This document shows, piece by piece, positions 38,267 through 46,809 of a stretch of 64,000 nucleotides of DNA. A program made the translations under genes and the position numbers. Within the stretch, counting starts at the first letter, position 1, and each line of letters opens with the position of its first letter. The notes under the pieces are model-generated. The model was not told the DNA's origin. It saw only the letters and a program-made list of their open reading frames with translations, and did no database searches. This DNA comes from Gaiellasilicea sp963745775 (GTDB lineage: Bacteria > Actinomycetota > Thermoleophilia > Gaiellales > Gaiellaceae), in contig CAVUYY010000011.1 in the NCBI GenBank assembly GCA_963745775.1, positions 285,008 to 349,007 on the forward strand, read 5' to 3'.

Positions 38267-38632
38267 GTGAGCCACCTCGACGACCTGGACGAGTTCGAAG
38301 CCGACCTCGAGCTGCAGCTGAAGCGCGAGTACACCGCCGTCTTCGGTCTCTTCCGCTACTGCATCCTCACGGCCGACGCGACGTATCTCTGCAACAAGCT
38401 CGACCTCCAGGTCTCGCAGCAGGCGAGCTATCCGTTCTTCCACATCCGGATGGACGACGTCTGGGTCTGGGACAAGAACCGGCCGACGAGGATGATCCCG
38501 CGCGCCGAGGTCTACACCTCGAGCGACGTCACCGTCGAGGAGCTGCGCGGCGAGGGCGACGAGCCGAAGCTGACCGCCGAGACGCTGGCGGAGCGGATGA
38601 ACGAGCGGCTCTCGCGCGACGACGAGACCTAG
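38267..38632 (+). CDS. DUF2469 family protein
   Basis: 121 aa. ELQLKREYTAVFGLFRYCIL, YLCNKLDLQV, and RMDDVWVWDKNRPTRMIPRA match the actinobacterial DUF2469 pattern (REY..V.G.F.Y, DVW.WD..RP.R). Function unknown; usually found near ribonuclease HII in other Actinobacteria, so this position is different. GTG start. Confidence 0.85.
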   Translation: MSHLDDLDEFEADLELQLKREYTAVFGLFRYCILTADATYLCNKLDLQVSQQASYPFFHIRMDDVWVWDKNRPTRMIPRAEVYTSSDVTVEELRGEGDEPKLTAETLAERMNERLSRDDET

Positions 38633-38738
38633 CGCACGTTTTTTCACAGGGGGCCGGCGCAGACAGCGCTCCTTCAGCCGCGCACGGATCGGCGAGGCTC
38701 GCGTGAGAAGCCCTGCAAAGCGAGCATTTCTTCGCTCT

Positions 38739-38774
38739 CGTGTCTGCAACCGTGTCTGCGACCGTCTCTGCGAC
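38739..38774. repeat. Three 12-bp tandem repeats
   Basis: CGTGTCTGCAAC, CGTGTCTGCGAC, CGTCTCTGCGAC in the gap before coaX. No coding frame supports it. Possibly slippage-derived; may hold protein-binding sites at near helical spacing. Confidence 0.7.
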
Positions 38775-38813
38775 GAGGTGTCCCGTTTGGCCGTTCGTCC
38801 GGGCTCGCGAGGG

Positions 38814-38819
38814 TAGGGT
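38814..38819 (+). promoter_or_regulatory. -10 box, leaderless type, before coaX
   Basis: TAGGGT ends 6 nt before ATG 38826; no ribosome-binding site between. Confidence 0.4.
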
Positions 38820-38825
38820 CGCGCC

Positions 38826-39575
38826 ATGTTGCTCGCTGTCGACGTCGGGAACACGCAGACCGCCCTCGGTCTCTTTCGGGACGAGGAGCTCGTCGATCAT
38901 TTTCGGCTCGCCACCGACCGGAATCGGACCGGCGACGAGCTCGGCGTCACGCTGGCGGCGCTGTTCGACTTGGAGGACGTCGAGGGAATCTGTCTCTCGA
39001 CGACCGTGCCGGCGCTCGAGCGTGAATGGGAGCGCGTCGCCGAGCGTTGGCTCAAGGCACCGCTCCTCACGCTCGGTCCCGGCGTCCGCACCGGCATCCC
39101 GATCCGGTACGACGATCCGCGAGAGGTCGGCCCGGATCGAATCGCGAACGCCGTTGCCGGTCTCGAGCGCTACGGCGCCCCCTGCATCGTGGTCGACTTC
39201 GGAACGTCGACGAATTTCGACATCGTCTCGCCCGAAGGCGAGTACGTCGGCGGTGTCCTGGCGCCGGGGATCGAGGTCTCGATGGACGCGCTTTTCGCCC
39301 GTGCGGCCCGTCTCGTCAAGGTCGACTTCGTCGCGCCGGCCGGCGTGATCGGGAAGACGACCGTGGGCGGGCTCCAGTCGGGCCTCGTGTACGGCTTCGC
39401 CGGTCAGGTCGACGGAATCGTGCGCCGGATCCGCCAGGAGCTCGGCGTCGACGCCCAGACCGTCGCCACCGGCGGGCTCGCCGATCTGATCGCGCCTCAC
39501 GCCGAGACGCTCGACCGCGTCGACCCCTTCCTGACACTCGAAGGGCTGCGGCTCGTCTGGCTGAGGAACCGCTAG
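38826..39575 (+). CDS. coaX: Type III pantothenate kinase
   Basis: 249 aa; first step of CoA synthesis. N-terminal MLLAVDVGNTQTALGLF (phosphate loop), GPDRIANAVAGLERYG, VVDFGTSTNFDIVSPEGEYV (second phosphate motif), GGVLAPGIEVSMDALFARAA, VATGGLADLI. Frame intact. The last 4 bp overlap the opposite dusB gene. Confidence 0.96.
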   Translation: MLLAVDVGNTQTALGLFRDEELVDHFRLATDRNRTGDELGVTLAALFDLEDVEGICLSTTVPALEREWERVAERWLKAPLLTLGPGVRTGIPIRYDDPREVGPDRIANAVAGLERYGAPCIVVDFGTSTNFDIVSPEGEYVGGVLAPGIEVSMDALFARAARLVKVDFVAPAGVIGKTTVGGLQSGLVYGFAGQVDGIVRRIRQELGVDAQTVATGGLADLIAPHAETLDRVDPFLTLEGLRLVWLRNR

Positions 39576-40633
39576 CCGCCGCCGTAGATCGAGATCGGGA
39601 GCGCGTCGAGCAGAACTTCGTCCGCCGTGGGGAGCTCGTCCTCCAGCCGCTCGAGCAGTGGGAGCGCTCCCGGTGCCGCTGCGATCAGCAGCCGCTCGAC
39701 CTCCTCGGTCGAGCCCAGCACGACGAGCTCCTGCTTGAACGGTCTTGGAAAGCGGCCGCGCCCGAGATACCAGCCGTAGAACTTCTTCAGGAAGCCGGAC
39801 GCACGACGTTCTCCGAGCTCGCGCACCGTCTCCCGGATGAAGAGAACGAGCTCGGCGACGACCTCCTCGCGCGTCGGTTCTCGGCCGTCCCCGTCCACGA
39901 TCTCCCTCAGCACCCAGGGATTGCCCTGCGCGCCACGACCGACCATCACCGCCGCCGCGCCGGTCGTCGCGAGCACCGTCTGCGCCTTCGCCCGCGAGGT
40001 GATGTCGCCGGATGCGATCACGGGCACGTCGACGAGGGAGACGAGCTCTGCGGTGAGCGAGTGGTCGGCGGTCCCCGTGTACATCTGCTGGGCGGAGCGC
40101 GGATGCAGGGTCAGCGTCGCGGCGCCCGCCTCGACGAGCCGCGGCCCGACCTCGAGGCACGTCCGCGCGCCGTCTCGAAGTCCGCGCCGCATCTTGACCG
40201 AGACGGGTAGATCGACCGCGTTCGCCACCGCCTCGACGATCCAGGCCGCGCGGTCCGGATCGTCGAGGAGCGTCGCGCCCGCGCCGGTCTTCGTCACCTT
40301 GCGCACCGGGCAGCCGAAGTTGATGTCGACGAGATCGGCGCCCGCCGCAGCGACCATCCGCGCGGCGTCGGCCATCACCCTCGGGTCGGACCCGAAGATC
40401 TGGATCGCCAGCGGATGCTCGTCAGTCGCGACCCGAAGGTAGCCGAGCGTCTTCTCGTTCCGGTGCTCGATTCCGGCGCAACTGACCATCTCGGAGCAGA
40501 CGAGCCCGGCGCCGAATCGCCTGCCCTGACGCCGAAACGCCTGCACGCTGACGCCCGCCATCGGGGCGAGCACGACCCGCGTCGGAATCTCGACGTCGCG
40601 GATGTGCCAGCTCGCACGGAGGTCCGTAAGCAC
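39572..40633 (-). CDS. dusB: tRNA-dihydrouridine synthase
   Basis: 353 aa; FMN-dependent reduction of uridines in tRNA. VVLAPMAGVSVQAFRRQGRR (FMN), INFGCPVRKVTKTGAGATLL with the catalytic Cys in FGCP, MYTGTADHSLTAELV, VIASGDITSRAKAQTVL and VMVGRGAQGNPWVL. The C-terminal helical domain contains FLKKFYGWYLGRG. GTG 40633 start; frame intact. Divergent from greA. Confidence 0.94.
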   Translation of the reverse strand: MLTDLRASWHIRDVEIPTRVVLAPMAGVSVQAFRRQGRRFGAGLVCSEMVSCAGIEHRNEKTLGYLRVATDEHPLAIQIFGSDPRVMADAARMVAAAGADLVDINFGCPVRKVTKTGAGATLLDDPDRAAWIVEAVANAVDLPVSVKMRRGLRDGARTCLEVGPRLVEAGAATLTLHPRSAQQMYTGTADHSLTAELVSLVDVPVIASGDITSRAKAQTVLATTGAAAVMVGRGAQGNPWVLREIVDGDGREPTREEVVAELVLFIRETVRELGERRASGFLKKFYGWYLGRGRFPRPFKQELVVLGSTEEVERLLIAAAPGALPLLERLEDELPTADEVLLDALPISIYGGG

Positions 40634-40658
40634 GATTTGAAGATGGTACTCGGCGGTA

Positions 40659-40687
40659 TTGACCGCGTCCGAAGCCGTGGGTACTAT
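40659..40687 (+). promoter_or_regulatory. Sigma-70-type promoter of greA
   Basis: TTGACC (40659-40664), 17-bp spacer, TACTAT (40682-40687): a near-consensus housekeeping promoter. The start would fall near 40694, giving a leader of about 60 nt with GGAGG before the greA start. Confidence 0.75.
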
Positions 40688-40755
40688 TCCGCCCCGCGTC
40701 GGCGCAGCAGCGCCGGCTTTCTTTGTACGTGAAGCAGGCCGAGGAGGCCAGAGTC

Positions 40756-41229
40756 TTGAAAGAAGTCATCCTCACGCCCGAGGGCTACGAGAAGCTCAAG
40801 GCAGAGATCCAGTTCCTCTCGAACGACAAGCGCCGCGAGGTCGCCGACCGGATTCGGGTCGCTCGCGACTTCGGCGACATCTCCGAGAACGCCGAGTACG
40901 ACGATGCGAAGAACGAGCAGGCGATGCTCGAGCACAAGATCAGCCAGCTCGAGGATCGACTCGTGAATGCGCGCGTGATCGAGAGTGACGCGGTCGACCT
41001 GAGCGTCGTGTCGATCGGCGCCAAGGTGCGACTGAAGGACGTCGATGCGAACCAGACGGTCGAGTACGTGATCGTCGGCTCTGCGGAGGCCAATCCGTCG
41101 GAATCGAAGCTCTCGAACGAGTCGCCGGTCGGCAAGGCGATCATCGGCAAGAAGAAGGGCGAGACGGTCGAGGTTGCCGCACCGCGCGGCGCCCTCAAGT
41201 TCAAGATCATGGACATCAAGGCCGCCTAG
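40756..41229 (+). CDS. greA: Transcription elongation factor GreA
   Basis: 157 aa from TTG 40756, chosen because GGAGG (40742-40746) lies 9 nt upstream and the protein then begins LKEVILTPEGYEKLKAEIQF, the normal GreA N-terminus. The acidic tip GDISENAEYDDAKNEQAMLE that enters the RNA polymerase secondary channel is complete, as is the C-terminal domain (SNESPVGKAIIGKKKGETVE). Rescues backtracked RNA polymerase. Confidence 0.95.
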   Translation: MKEVILTPEGYEKLKAEIQFLSNDKRREVADRIRVARDFGDISENAEYDDAKNEQAMLEHKISQLEDRLVNARVIESDAVDLSVVSIGAKVRLKDVDANQTVEYVIVGSAEANPSESKLSNESPVGKAIIGKKKGETVEVAAPRGALKFKIMDIKAA

Positions 41230-41290
41230 CACGGCCCGGATCCTCCGCAGCGAGGAGGGATCGCACCTGCCGTTCCGGGATCGCGAGCAG

Positions 41291-42529
41291 GTGCAGAACC
41301 GGATCCCGCCCCAGCCCAGCCCGTCGTCGCACCCCAGGATTCCCGGGATCGAGGGGCTTCGGGCCGTGGCGGCGGGAAGCATCCTCGTCTTCCACGTCTG
41401 GCGTTACTCCGCGCCGAACCGCGCGTCCGTCGACTTCGGCCCGGCCGGGTGGTTCCTCCCGGACCTCTCGTTCGGCGTCGTCCTCTTCTTCACGCTCTCG
41501 GGCTTCCTGCTCTACACGCCGTTCGTGGCTGCGATCCTGCGCGGCGGGCGAGGCAGCGACGTTCGCCGGTACTACCGAAACCGCTTTCTCCGCATCGTCC
41601 CGGCGTACGTCGTGATCCTGCTCATCTGCGCGCTCGTGCTTCGGAGCGTCCTACTTCCAGGTGGCGGCAACGGCGCTCTCCACGACCCGTGGGCCTTGCT
41701 CCTTTCGGCGCTCTTCGTCCAGAACTACCACCCCGACACGATCCTCGTCGGAATCGGTCCGGCCTGGTCGCTCAACGTCGAGGTCGTGTTCTACCTCGCG
41801 CTGCCGGTGCTCGCCTTCGGGGCGCTGGCGCTCGCGAGCCGGATCGGCCGGCTCACAGCCGCCCTGTTGCCGGTCGTTGCGCTGCTCGGCCTCGGCCTCA
41901 CCGGGAAGGCGATCGCGGCGTACGCGATTCCGCCCACGTCCCCGTTCAACGGTTACGCCTATGACTGGCACTCGGTCGTGGAACGCAGCTTCGTCTGCCA
42001 CGCCGACCTCTTCGCGTTCGGGATGGCGCTCGCGGTCTTCCGGACGCTCTGGGTGGACGGCCGCGTTCGCCTTCCGGCCGGGTGGCGGGCGCCGACCGCG
42101 ATCTTCTCGGGCGTGACGCTCCTTGCTGTGACTGCGTTCGCAACGAACAACGGCGAGCATCTGAGCTATTCGCCCTGGAACACCGTGGTGGCGTTCGACC
42201 TCGCGCTCGTCCTTGCGCTCGTCGTCCTCGTCGATCCGCGGCGCGGGCCACCGCCGCGAGCAGTGCGATTGCTCGAGTGGCGACCGCTCTTCGCCGTCGG
42301 CGTCGTCTCCTACAGCGTCTTCCTCTGGCACGAGCCGCTCGTCCGCTTCCTCCAGGCCCATGGATTGACGTTCGCGGGACGCGCCGGTTTTCTCGCGAAC
42401 CTCGCGCTCACGGCGGCGATCACGCTGCTCCTCTCGTTCGTGACCTACCGTCTGGTCGAGGCTCCGGCGCTTCGGCTCAAGTCGCGGGCGCGGGCGAACG
42501 CGGCCGGTGCCGAGGGAGGGGTGGCGTAG
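41291..42529 (+). CDS. Acyltransferase-3 family membrane protein (OafA/YrhL-like)
   Basis: About 412 aa from GTG 41291, with some ten hydrophobic helices. RIPGIEGLRAVAAGSILVFH at the N-terminus, LFFTLSGFLLYTPFV, YYRNRFLRIVPAYVVIL, and GPAWSLNVEVVFYLALPVL are family signatures. Transfers acyl groups (often acetyl) to exported sugars or wall polymers. Start uncertain within 60 bp. Frame intact. Confidence 0.9.
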   Translation: MQNRIPPQPSPSSHPRIPGIEGLRAVAAGSILVFHVWRYSAPNRASVDFGPAGWFLPDLSFGVVLFFTLSGFLLYTPFVAAILRGGRGSDVRRYYRNRFLRIVPAYVVILLICALVLRSVLLPGGGNGALHDPWALLLSALFVQNYHPDTILVGIGPAWSLNVEVVFYLALPVLAFGALALASRIGRLTAALLPVVALLGLGLTGKAIAAYAIPPTSPFNGYAYDWHSVVERSFVCHADLFAFGMALAVFRTLWVDGRVRLPAGWRAPTAIFSGVTLLAVTAFATNNGEHLSYSPWNTVVAFDLALVLALVVLVDPRRGPPPRAVRLLEWRPLFAVGVVSYSVFLWHEPLVRFLQAHGLTFAGRAGFLANLALTAAITLLLSFVTYRLVEAPALRLKSRARANAAGAEGGVA

Positions 42530-42540
42530 CGGACGATCAC

Positions 42541-42546
42541 TAGACT
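42541..42546 (+). promoter_or_regulatory. -10 box, leaderless type, before lysS
   Basis: TAGACT ends 8 nt before ATG 42555; no ribosome-binding site between. Confidence 0.4.
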
Positions 42547-42554
42547 CGCCGCCA

Positions 42555-43935
42555 ATGCTCGCCAAGCGCTTTCCCGACCGGGTCGAGATCGCCGCCGCAC
42601 GGGTCCGCGCCGACGAGCTGGAGCCCGGCGCGACGGACGAGTCGGAGACCCTGAGGCTCGCGGGCCGCGTGCTGGCGCGGCGCGACCTGGGGAAGATCGT
42701 GTTTCTCGACCTCGTCGACCGCAGCGGCAGGATCCAGCTCCTCGTGCGCGAGCAGGTCGACCTCGAGGAGGTGGATCTCAACCTGGGCGACATCGTCGGC
42801 GTCAGCGGGCATCCGGCCAAGTCGCGCCGAGGCGAGCCCTCGCTCCAGGTGAGCGAGCTCGAGCTGCTCGCGAAGATCCGCGTCCCGCTTCCCGACACCT
42901 TCCACGGCCTGACGGACGTGGAGCAGCGCTATCGCAGGCGCTACCTCGACCTCTTGATCAACGAAGAGACGCGGCGCTCGTTCGAGATCCGAACGCGGGC
43001 CGTGACCGAGATCCGGAGCTACCTCGACGAGGAGGGCTTCCTGGAGGTGGAGACGCCCGTGCTCCAACCACGCTACGGCGGCGGCTTCGCGACGCCCTTC
43101 AGCACGCACTACAACGAGCTCGGCCAGGACATGTACCTGCGGATCGCGACCGAGCTCTACCTCAAGCGGCTGATCGTCGGCGGGCTCGAGCGCGTCTACG
43201 AGCTCGGGAAGGACTTCAGGAACGAGGGCTTCTCGTACAAGAACTCGCCCGAGTTCACGATGCTCGAGTGGTACGAGGCCTACGCCGACTACAGGGACGC
43301 AATGGTGCGGATGGAGACGCTCGTCGAGCGGGTCGCGACGGTCACGCTCGGGACCACGAGTCTCTCGTTCCGAGGGCACCAGGTCGACGTGAAGGCGCCG
43401 TGGCGCCGGCTCCGGCTCGAGGACGCGCTCGCCGAGCACGGGCTCTGGCTCCGGGATCCCGACGAGCTTCGGGCCGCGCTCGACGAGCGCGGCGTCGACA
43501 CCTCGCACGACCACACCTGGGCCCAGCTCACCGATCACGCGCTCGGCTCCTTCGTCGAGCCGAGCCTGATCGAGCCGACGATCCTCTTCGACTACCCGGT
43601 CGAGCTGTCGCCGTTCGCCCGAGCAACCGATCGACGACGCGACGCTCGTCGAGCGTTTCGAATACTTCGTCGCCGGCTTCGAGCTCGGCAACGCCTACAG
43701 CGAGATCAACGACGCCGAGGAGCAGGCGGCCCGCTTTCGCGAGCAGCTCGAGGAGAAGGCCGCCGGCGCGGCCGAGTTCGTCGAGGACGACCCCGACTAT
43801 GTCGAGGCGCTCTCCTACGGGATGCCGCCCACCGCGGGCCTCGGGCTCGGAATCGACCGGCTGGCGATGCTCCTCACCGGGAACGAGACGATCCGGGACG
43901 TGATCCTCTTCCCGGCGCTGAAGCCGCGATCGTAG
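42555..43935 (+). CDS. lysS: Lysyl-tRNA synthetase class II, one frameshift
   Basis: Charges tRNA-Lys. N-terminal OB-fold anticodon domain (LARRDLGKIVFLDLVDRSGR), then the class II core: FLEVETPVLQPRYGGGFATP (motif 1 region), LGKDFRNEGFSYKNSPEFT (motif 2), GLGLGIDRLAMLLTGNETIR (motif 3). One missing C near 43622 breaks PVELSPFAR from EQPIDDATLVERFEYFVAGF; corrected length about 460 aa. The gene is essential, so the shift is most likely a sequence error. Confidence 0.95.
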
Positions 43936-43958
43936 GCGGTCGTGAGTGGGGCTGGCGG

Positions 43959-44117
43959 TTACGCGGCCTGGCGGCGCCGGTGCTGGTGAAGCAGCTCTGC
44001 GGGTTCAGGCGAGTAGCGATTGATCCGGCGAATCCAGACGCTCAGCGTCAGGCCGAGGAACAGAGCAAGCGCGAACCAGGCCAGCACGATCAGCGCGACG
44101 AGCTCAACTGTGGTCAT
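43959..44117 (-). CDS. Small single-helix membrane protein, 52 aa
   Basis: MTTVELVALIVLAWFALALF continues LGLTLSVWIRRINRYSP: one transmembrane helix followed by a basic, cytoplasm-facing tail (HQHRRRQAA). It lies between lysS and the deacetylase gene. Codon use is typical of the genome. No family recognised. Confidence 0.6.
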   Translation of the reverse strand: MTTVELVALIVLAWFALALFLGLTLSVWIRRINRYSPEPAELLHQHRRRQAA

Positions 44118-44153
44118 GTGACGAGCGTTGCATGACCATCGGACGGCTCCCTT

Positions 44154-44993
44154 CTATCTGAGGAGGGCCAGGATCGCCTGCACCCGCGCCCTAAGTGTGA
44201 GGGACACATGCACGTCGCGACGGCCGTCGAGCCCGCGCGCTCGATCGAGGGCATCCCAGAGCCCGCTCGATCGGAGCGCCCAGAAGAGGCCGGAGGTCTT
44301 CAACGCCATCCGCCACCGACCGTCGACGCCTGAGATCGCCTGGCGGGGGGCCCGGAGGGGGTCGTCGTCAACGACCCGGCCCCAGAGCCCGGAGCCGGTC
44401 GCGTAGCCGGCGCGATGCGCGGCCTCGACGACGCGGTCGGTTACCTCGCCCCACGGGTAGGCGATGCTGGTGCAGGAGCCGAGATGGTCGGCGATCTCGG
44501 CCCGCGAGCCGGCGAGCTCATCCTCCAGCTCCGCGTCGTCGAGCGAAGAGAGCAGCCGATGGGTGCGCCCGTGACTGCCGATCTCCCAGCCCTCCGCCGC
44601 CAGCACCGAGAGCTCGGCCCACGTCAACTGGCGCTTCCGCTCCGCGTAGCCCTCGCCGAGCCACGTCATCGGCCGGCCGCTCGCTACGTTCGCCGTCGGC
44701 GCGAAGACGGTCGCGGGCCAGCCGAGCGCGCGCAGCGCCGGCAGGGCGTACTCGAGCACGGAGCAGTAGGCGTCGTCGAAGGTGATCGAGACGACGTGGT
44801 CGGGATGGTTGCCGAGCACGGCCTCCGAGAAGGTGACGCCGCGGTAGCCCCGCCGAGCGAGGTCGTGTAGTTGCGCCGCGAAGGCGTCCGGTGGAACCGA
44901 GAGCCCCAAATCGGGCCAGTGGGGATCGACGGCGTGATAGGCGAGCGAGAGGTGTCGTGGCGAGCGGAGGTTCGCCAGAGGGCGAATGTTCAT
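44154..44993 (-). CDS. Polysaccharide deacetylase (NodB-like)
   Basis: 279 aa carbohydrate esterase family 4-type protein: HVVSITFDDAYCSVLEYALP (catalytic/metal Asp pair TFDD), EIGSHGRTHRLLSSLDD (metal HxxxH), SIAYPWGEVTDRVVEAAHRA. Removes N-acetyl groups from glycans such as peptidoglycan or exported polysaccharide. No clear signal peptide, so it may act on lipid-linked or cytoplasmic glycans. Frame intact. Confidence 0.9.
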   Translation of the reverse strand: MNIRPLANLRSPRHLSLAYHAVDPHWPDLGLSVPPDAFAAQLHDLARRGYRGVTFSEAVLGNHPDHVVSITFDDAYCSVLEYALPALRALGWPATVFAPTANVASGRPMTWLGEGYAERKRQLTWAELSVLAAEGWEIGSHGRTHRLLSSLDDAELEDELAGSRAEIADHLGSCTSIAYPWGEVTDRVVEAAHRAGYATGSGLWGRVVDDDPLRAPRQAISGVDGRWRMALKTSGLFWALRSSGLWDALDRARGLDGRRDVHVSLTLRARVQAILALLR

Positions 44994-45009
44994 GTTCGCG
45001 TCGTACCGC

Positions 45010-45723
45010 CTACCCCGGGTTTCGATACCAGCCCCCGATCGTCAGCCTCGTGCTCGGCTCCGCCGCAGGCTCGACCGCGGCGACGTGGTGCATCGTATTG
45101 GCCAGCGTGTCGAACGCGACCAACGTGTTGTAGGTCGCAGCGACCGTGGACTCGCCTCCTGCGGGATCGACGATCGTGAGCGAGCCGCCGTACTCCGGCT
45201 TCCAGTCCGGAGACAGATAGAGGACGAGCGCGAGGCGCCGATCGCGGTTGTTGTCGTCGTGCTCCTTGAGGAAGTCCCCGCTCGCCATCGAGTGACTCCC
45301 GAAATCCTCGCTCAGCGCGAGCGAGATCCCGGTCAGCTCCTCGAAGTAGCGGCGCAGCTCCTCGTCCTTCTGGAACGTCGAGCGAAACTTCAGGTACGCC
45401 ATCGAGTTTCCGCTGAACTGGAACTGCGGCTGGCTGCCGACGAGCTTGCTGAAGCGGAAGAAGCGATCGGCGTCGTCGGCGGAGCGCCACTCGTCCTCGC
45501 CGACCTCGCGATCCTCGACCGAGTAGAGGCCGTGCTCCGTCGCGAAGAGCGCCTCGGAGCGGAGGAACGCGCTCAGCTTGGCCGCGATCTCCGGCAACAG
45601 GAACTCCTCCAGCACGACGAACCTGGCAGGGTGCGATTCGAATGCCGAGCGATATGACCGAACGGCGTCCTCGGTGAGATGCTGCGGCTGGATCAGCGAT
45701 GCCAGAGCCTTCGAGTCGATCAT
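45010..45723 (-). CDS. 2OG-Fe(II) oxygenase, prolyl-hydroxylase-like
   Basis: 237 aa. Iron ligands: HxD in FLKEHDDNNRDRRLALVLYL, distal His in NTMHHVAAVEPA; the 2OG Arg lies in STRLTIGGWYRNPG. YLSPDWKPEYGGSLTIVDP is typical of prolyl 4-hydroxylase/Ofd1-like folds. GGGAGG precedes ATG 45723. It is divergent (24 bp) from a nucleotidyltransferase at the edge of the lasso cluster, so it may hydroxylate the peptide; that link is inference. Confidence 0.88.
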   Translation of the reverse strand: MIDSKALASLIQPQHLTEDAVRSYRSAFESHPARFVVLEEFLLPEIAAKLSAFLRSEALFATEHGLYSVEDREVGEDEWRSADDADRFFRFSKLVGSQPQFQFSGNSMAYLKFRSTFQKDEELRRYFEELTGISLALSEDFGSHSMASGDFLKEHDDNNRDRRLALVLYLSPDWKPEYGGSLTIVDPAGGESTVAATYNTLVAFDTLANTMHHVAAVEPAAEPSTRLTIGGWYRNPG

Positions 45724-45747
45724 GACCTCCCCTTCGCCTTTCGCCTG

Positions 45748-46809
45748 ATGCGGAGCGAGCACGATAGCCGGGCTCGGCAGGCGGTCCTCTGGAACCGTGT
45801 CGACCGCCTGGTCGATTCCGCTCCCTCGCTCGACGACCTGCGGGCGCACGGACTTCATCTCTTCGCCGCACGGCGGTGGCGCGAGCTCGGCCGGCCCATT
45901 CCTCCCGGCCTCGCCCGCGAGGAGCTCCGCGCCGAGTTCGCGCTTCACGCGGTGCCGGGCCTGCTCGCGGAAGTGCGGGCGGCGTGCGAAGGCCCGATCC
46001 TCGTGATCAAGGGGCCGGCCGCGGCTGCGCGGTTTCCGCAACCCGAGCTACGGCCGTTCGTCGATCTCGATCTGGTCGTCCCGGACGCGAAGCGGACCCA
46101 GGCGGAACTGCTTGCCGCAGGCTTCGTTCCGACCGGCGACGCCGAGTTCTACGCTGCGGTCGACCATCATCTCCAGCCGCTGCGGTCGCCCAGGTTTCCC
46201 ATCGACCTCGAGATCCACGACCGTCCCAAGTGGGTGGACGGGCTCGATCCACCGGCGTTCGGAGAGCTCGCGGCCGGTGCGGCTCCGACGAGCTTCGGCG
46301 TCGAGGGGATCCTGGATCCGGCTCCTGCACGTCACGCCCTCGTGCTCGCCGCCCACCTCTGGTCGCACGAGCCGTTCACGCGCCTGCTCCGCCTCCTCGA
46401 CATCGTGCTCACCGCGCAGGCAGCCGATCCGGAGGAGCTCGAGTCCGTTGCCCAGGCATGGGGTCTGCGCAAGCTCTGGAGCTCCACCGTTGCGGTGACG
46501 GACGCCGTCCTGTACGGCGGGCCGCAGCCGTGGCTTCTCCGGGTTGCCGGGCGGGGGTTGATCTCCGCGCGCGAAGCGACCGTCTTCGAGGTGCAGCTCG
46601 CGCGACTGCTGGCGCCGCTCGCAATCCACAGCGGCGCGCAGGTGCCGTCGGCCGTCTGGCAGGCGCTCGCCGGCTCGTTGCGCCCTGGGCCCGGAGAGTC
46701 GTGGGGCGGAAAGGCGCGGCGAACCGCGCGGCAGCTCGCCCGTCCGTCGACGCGCCACTCGGAGAACCTGCGGTCGATCGAGGCGGGCTCGTCGCGGGAT
46801 CGACCATGA
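45748..46809 (+). CDS. Nucleotidyltransferase family protein (NTP_transf_5-like)
   Basis: 353 aa. CEGPILVIKGPAAAARFPQP and LRPFVDLDLVVPDAKRTQAE give the lysine-glycine and DxD metal motifs of the PF14907-like nucleotidyltransferases that recur in lasso-peptide clusters. The C-terminal half is helical. ATG 45748; intact frame; ATGA overlap with the GT2 gene. Its chemical role in such clusters is not settled. Confidence 0.8.
   Translation: MRSEHDSRARQAVLWNRVDRLVDSAPSLDDLRAHGLHLFAARRWRELGRPIPPGLAREELRAEFALHAVPGLLAEVRAACEGPILVIKGPAAAARFPQPELRPFVDLDLVVPDAKRTQAELLAAGFVPTGDAEFYAAVDHHLQPLRSPRFPIDLEIHDRPKWVDGLDPPAFGELAAGAAPTSFGVEGILDPAPARHALVLAAHLWSHEPFTRLLRLLDIVLTAQAADPEELESVAQAWGLRKLWSSTVAVTDAVLYGGPQPWLLRVAGRGLISAREATVFEVQLARLLAPLAIHSGAQVPSAVWQALAGSLRPGPGESWGGKARRTARQLARPSTRHSENLRSIEAGSSRDRP

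Noticed and set aside
38640..38646. T-run after the DUF2469 gene as intrinsic terminator
   Set aside because: No stable GC stem directly precedes it.
41230..41290. Start of the acyltransferase inside greA
   Set aside because: Codons upstream of GTG 41291 look like a shadow of greA and lack membrane-protein character.
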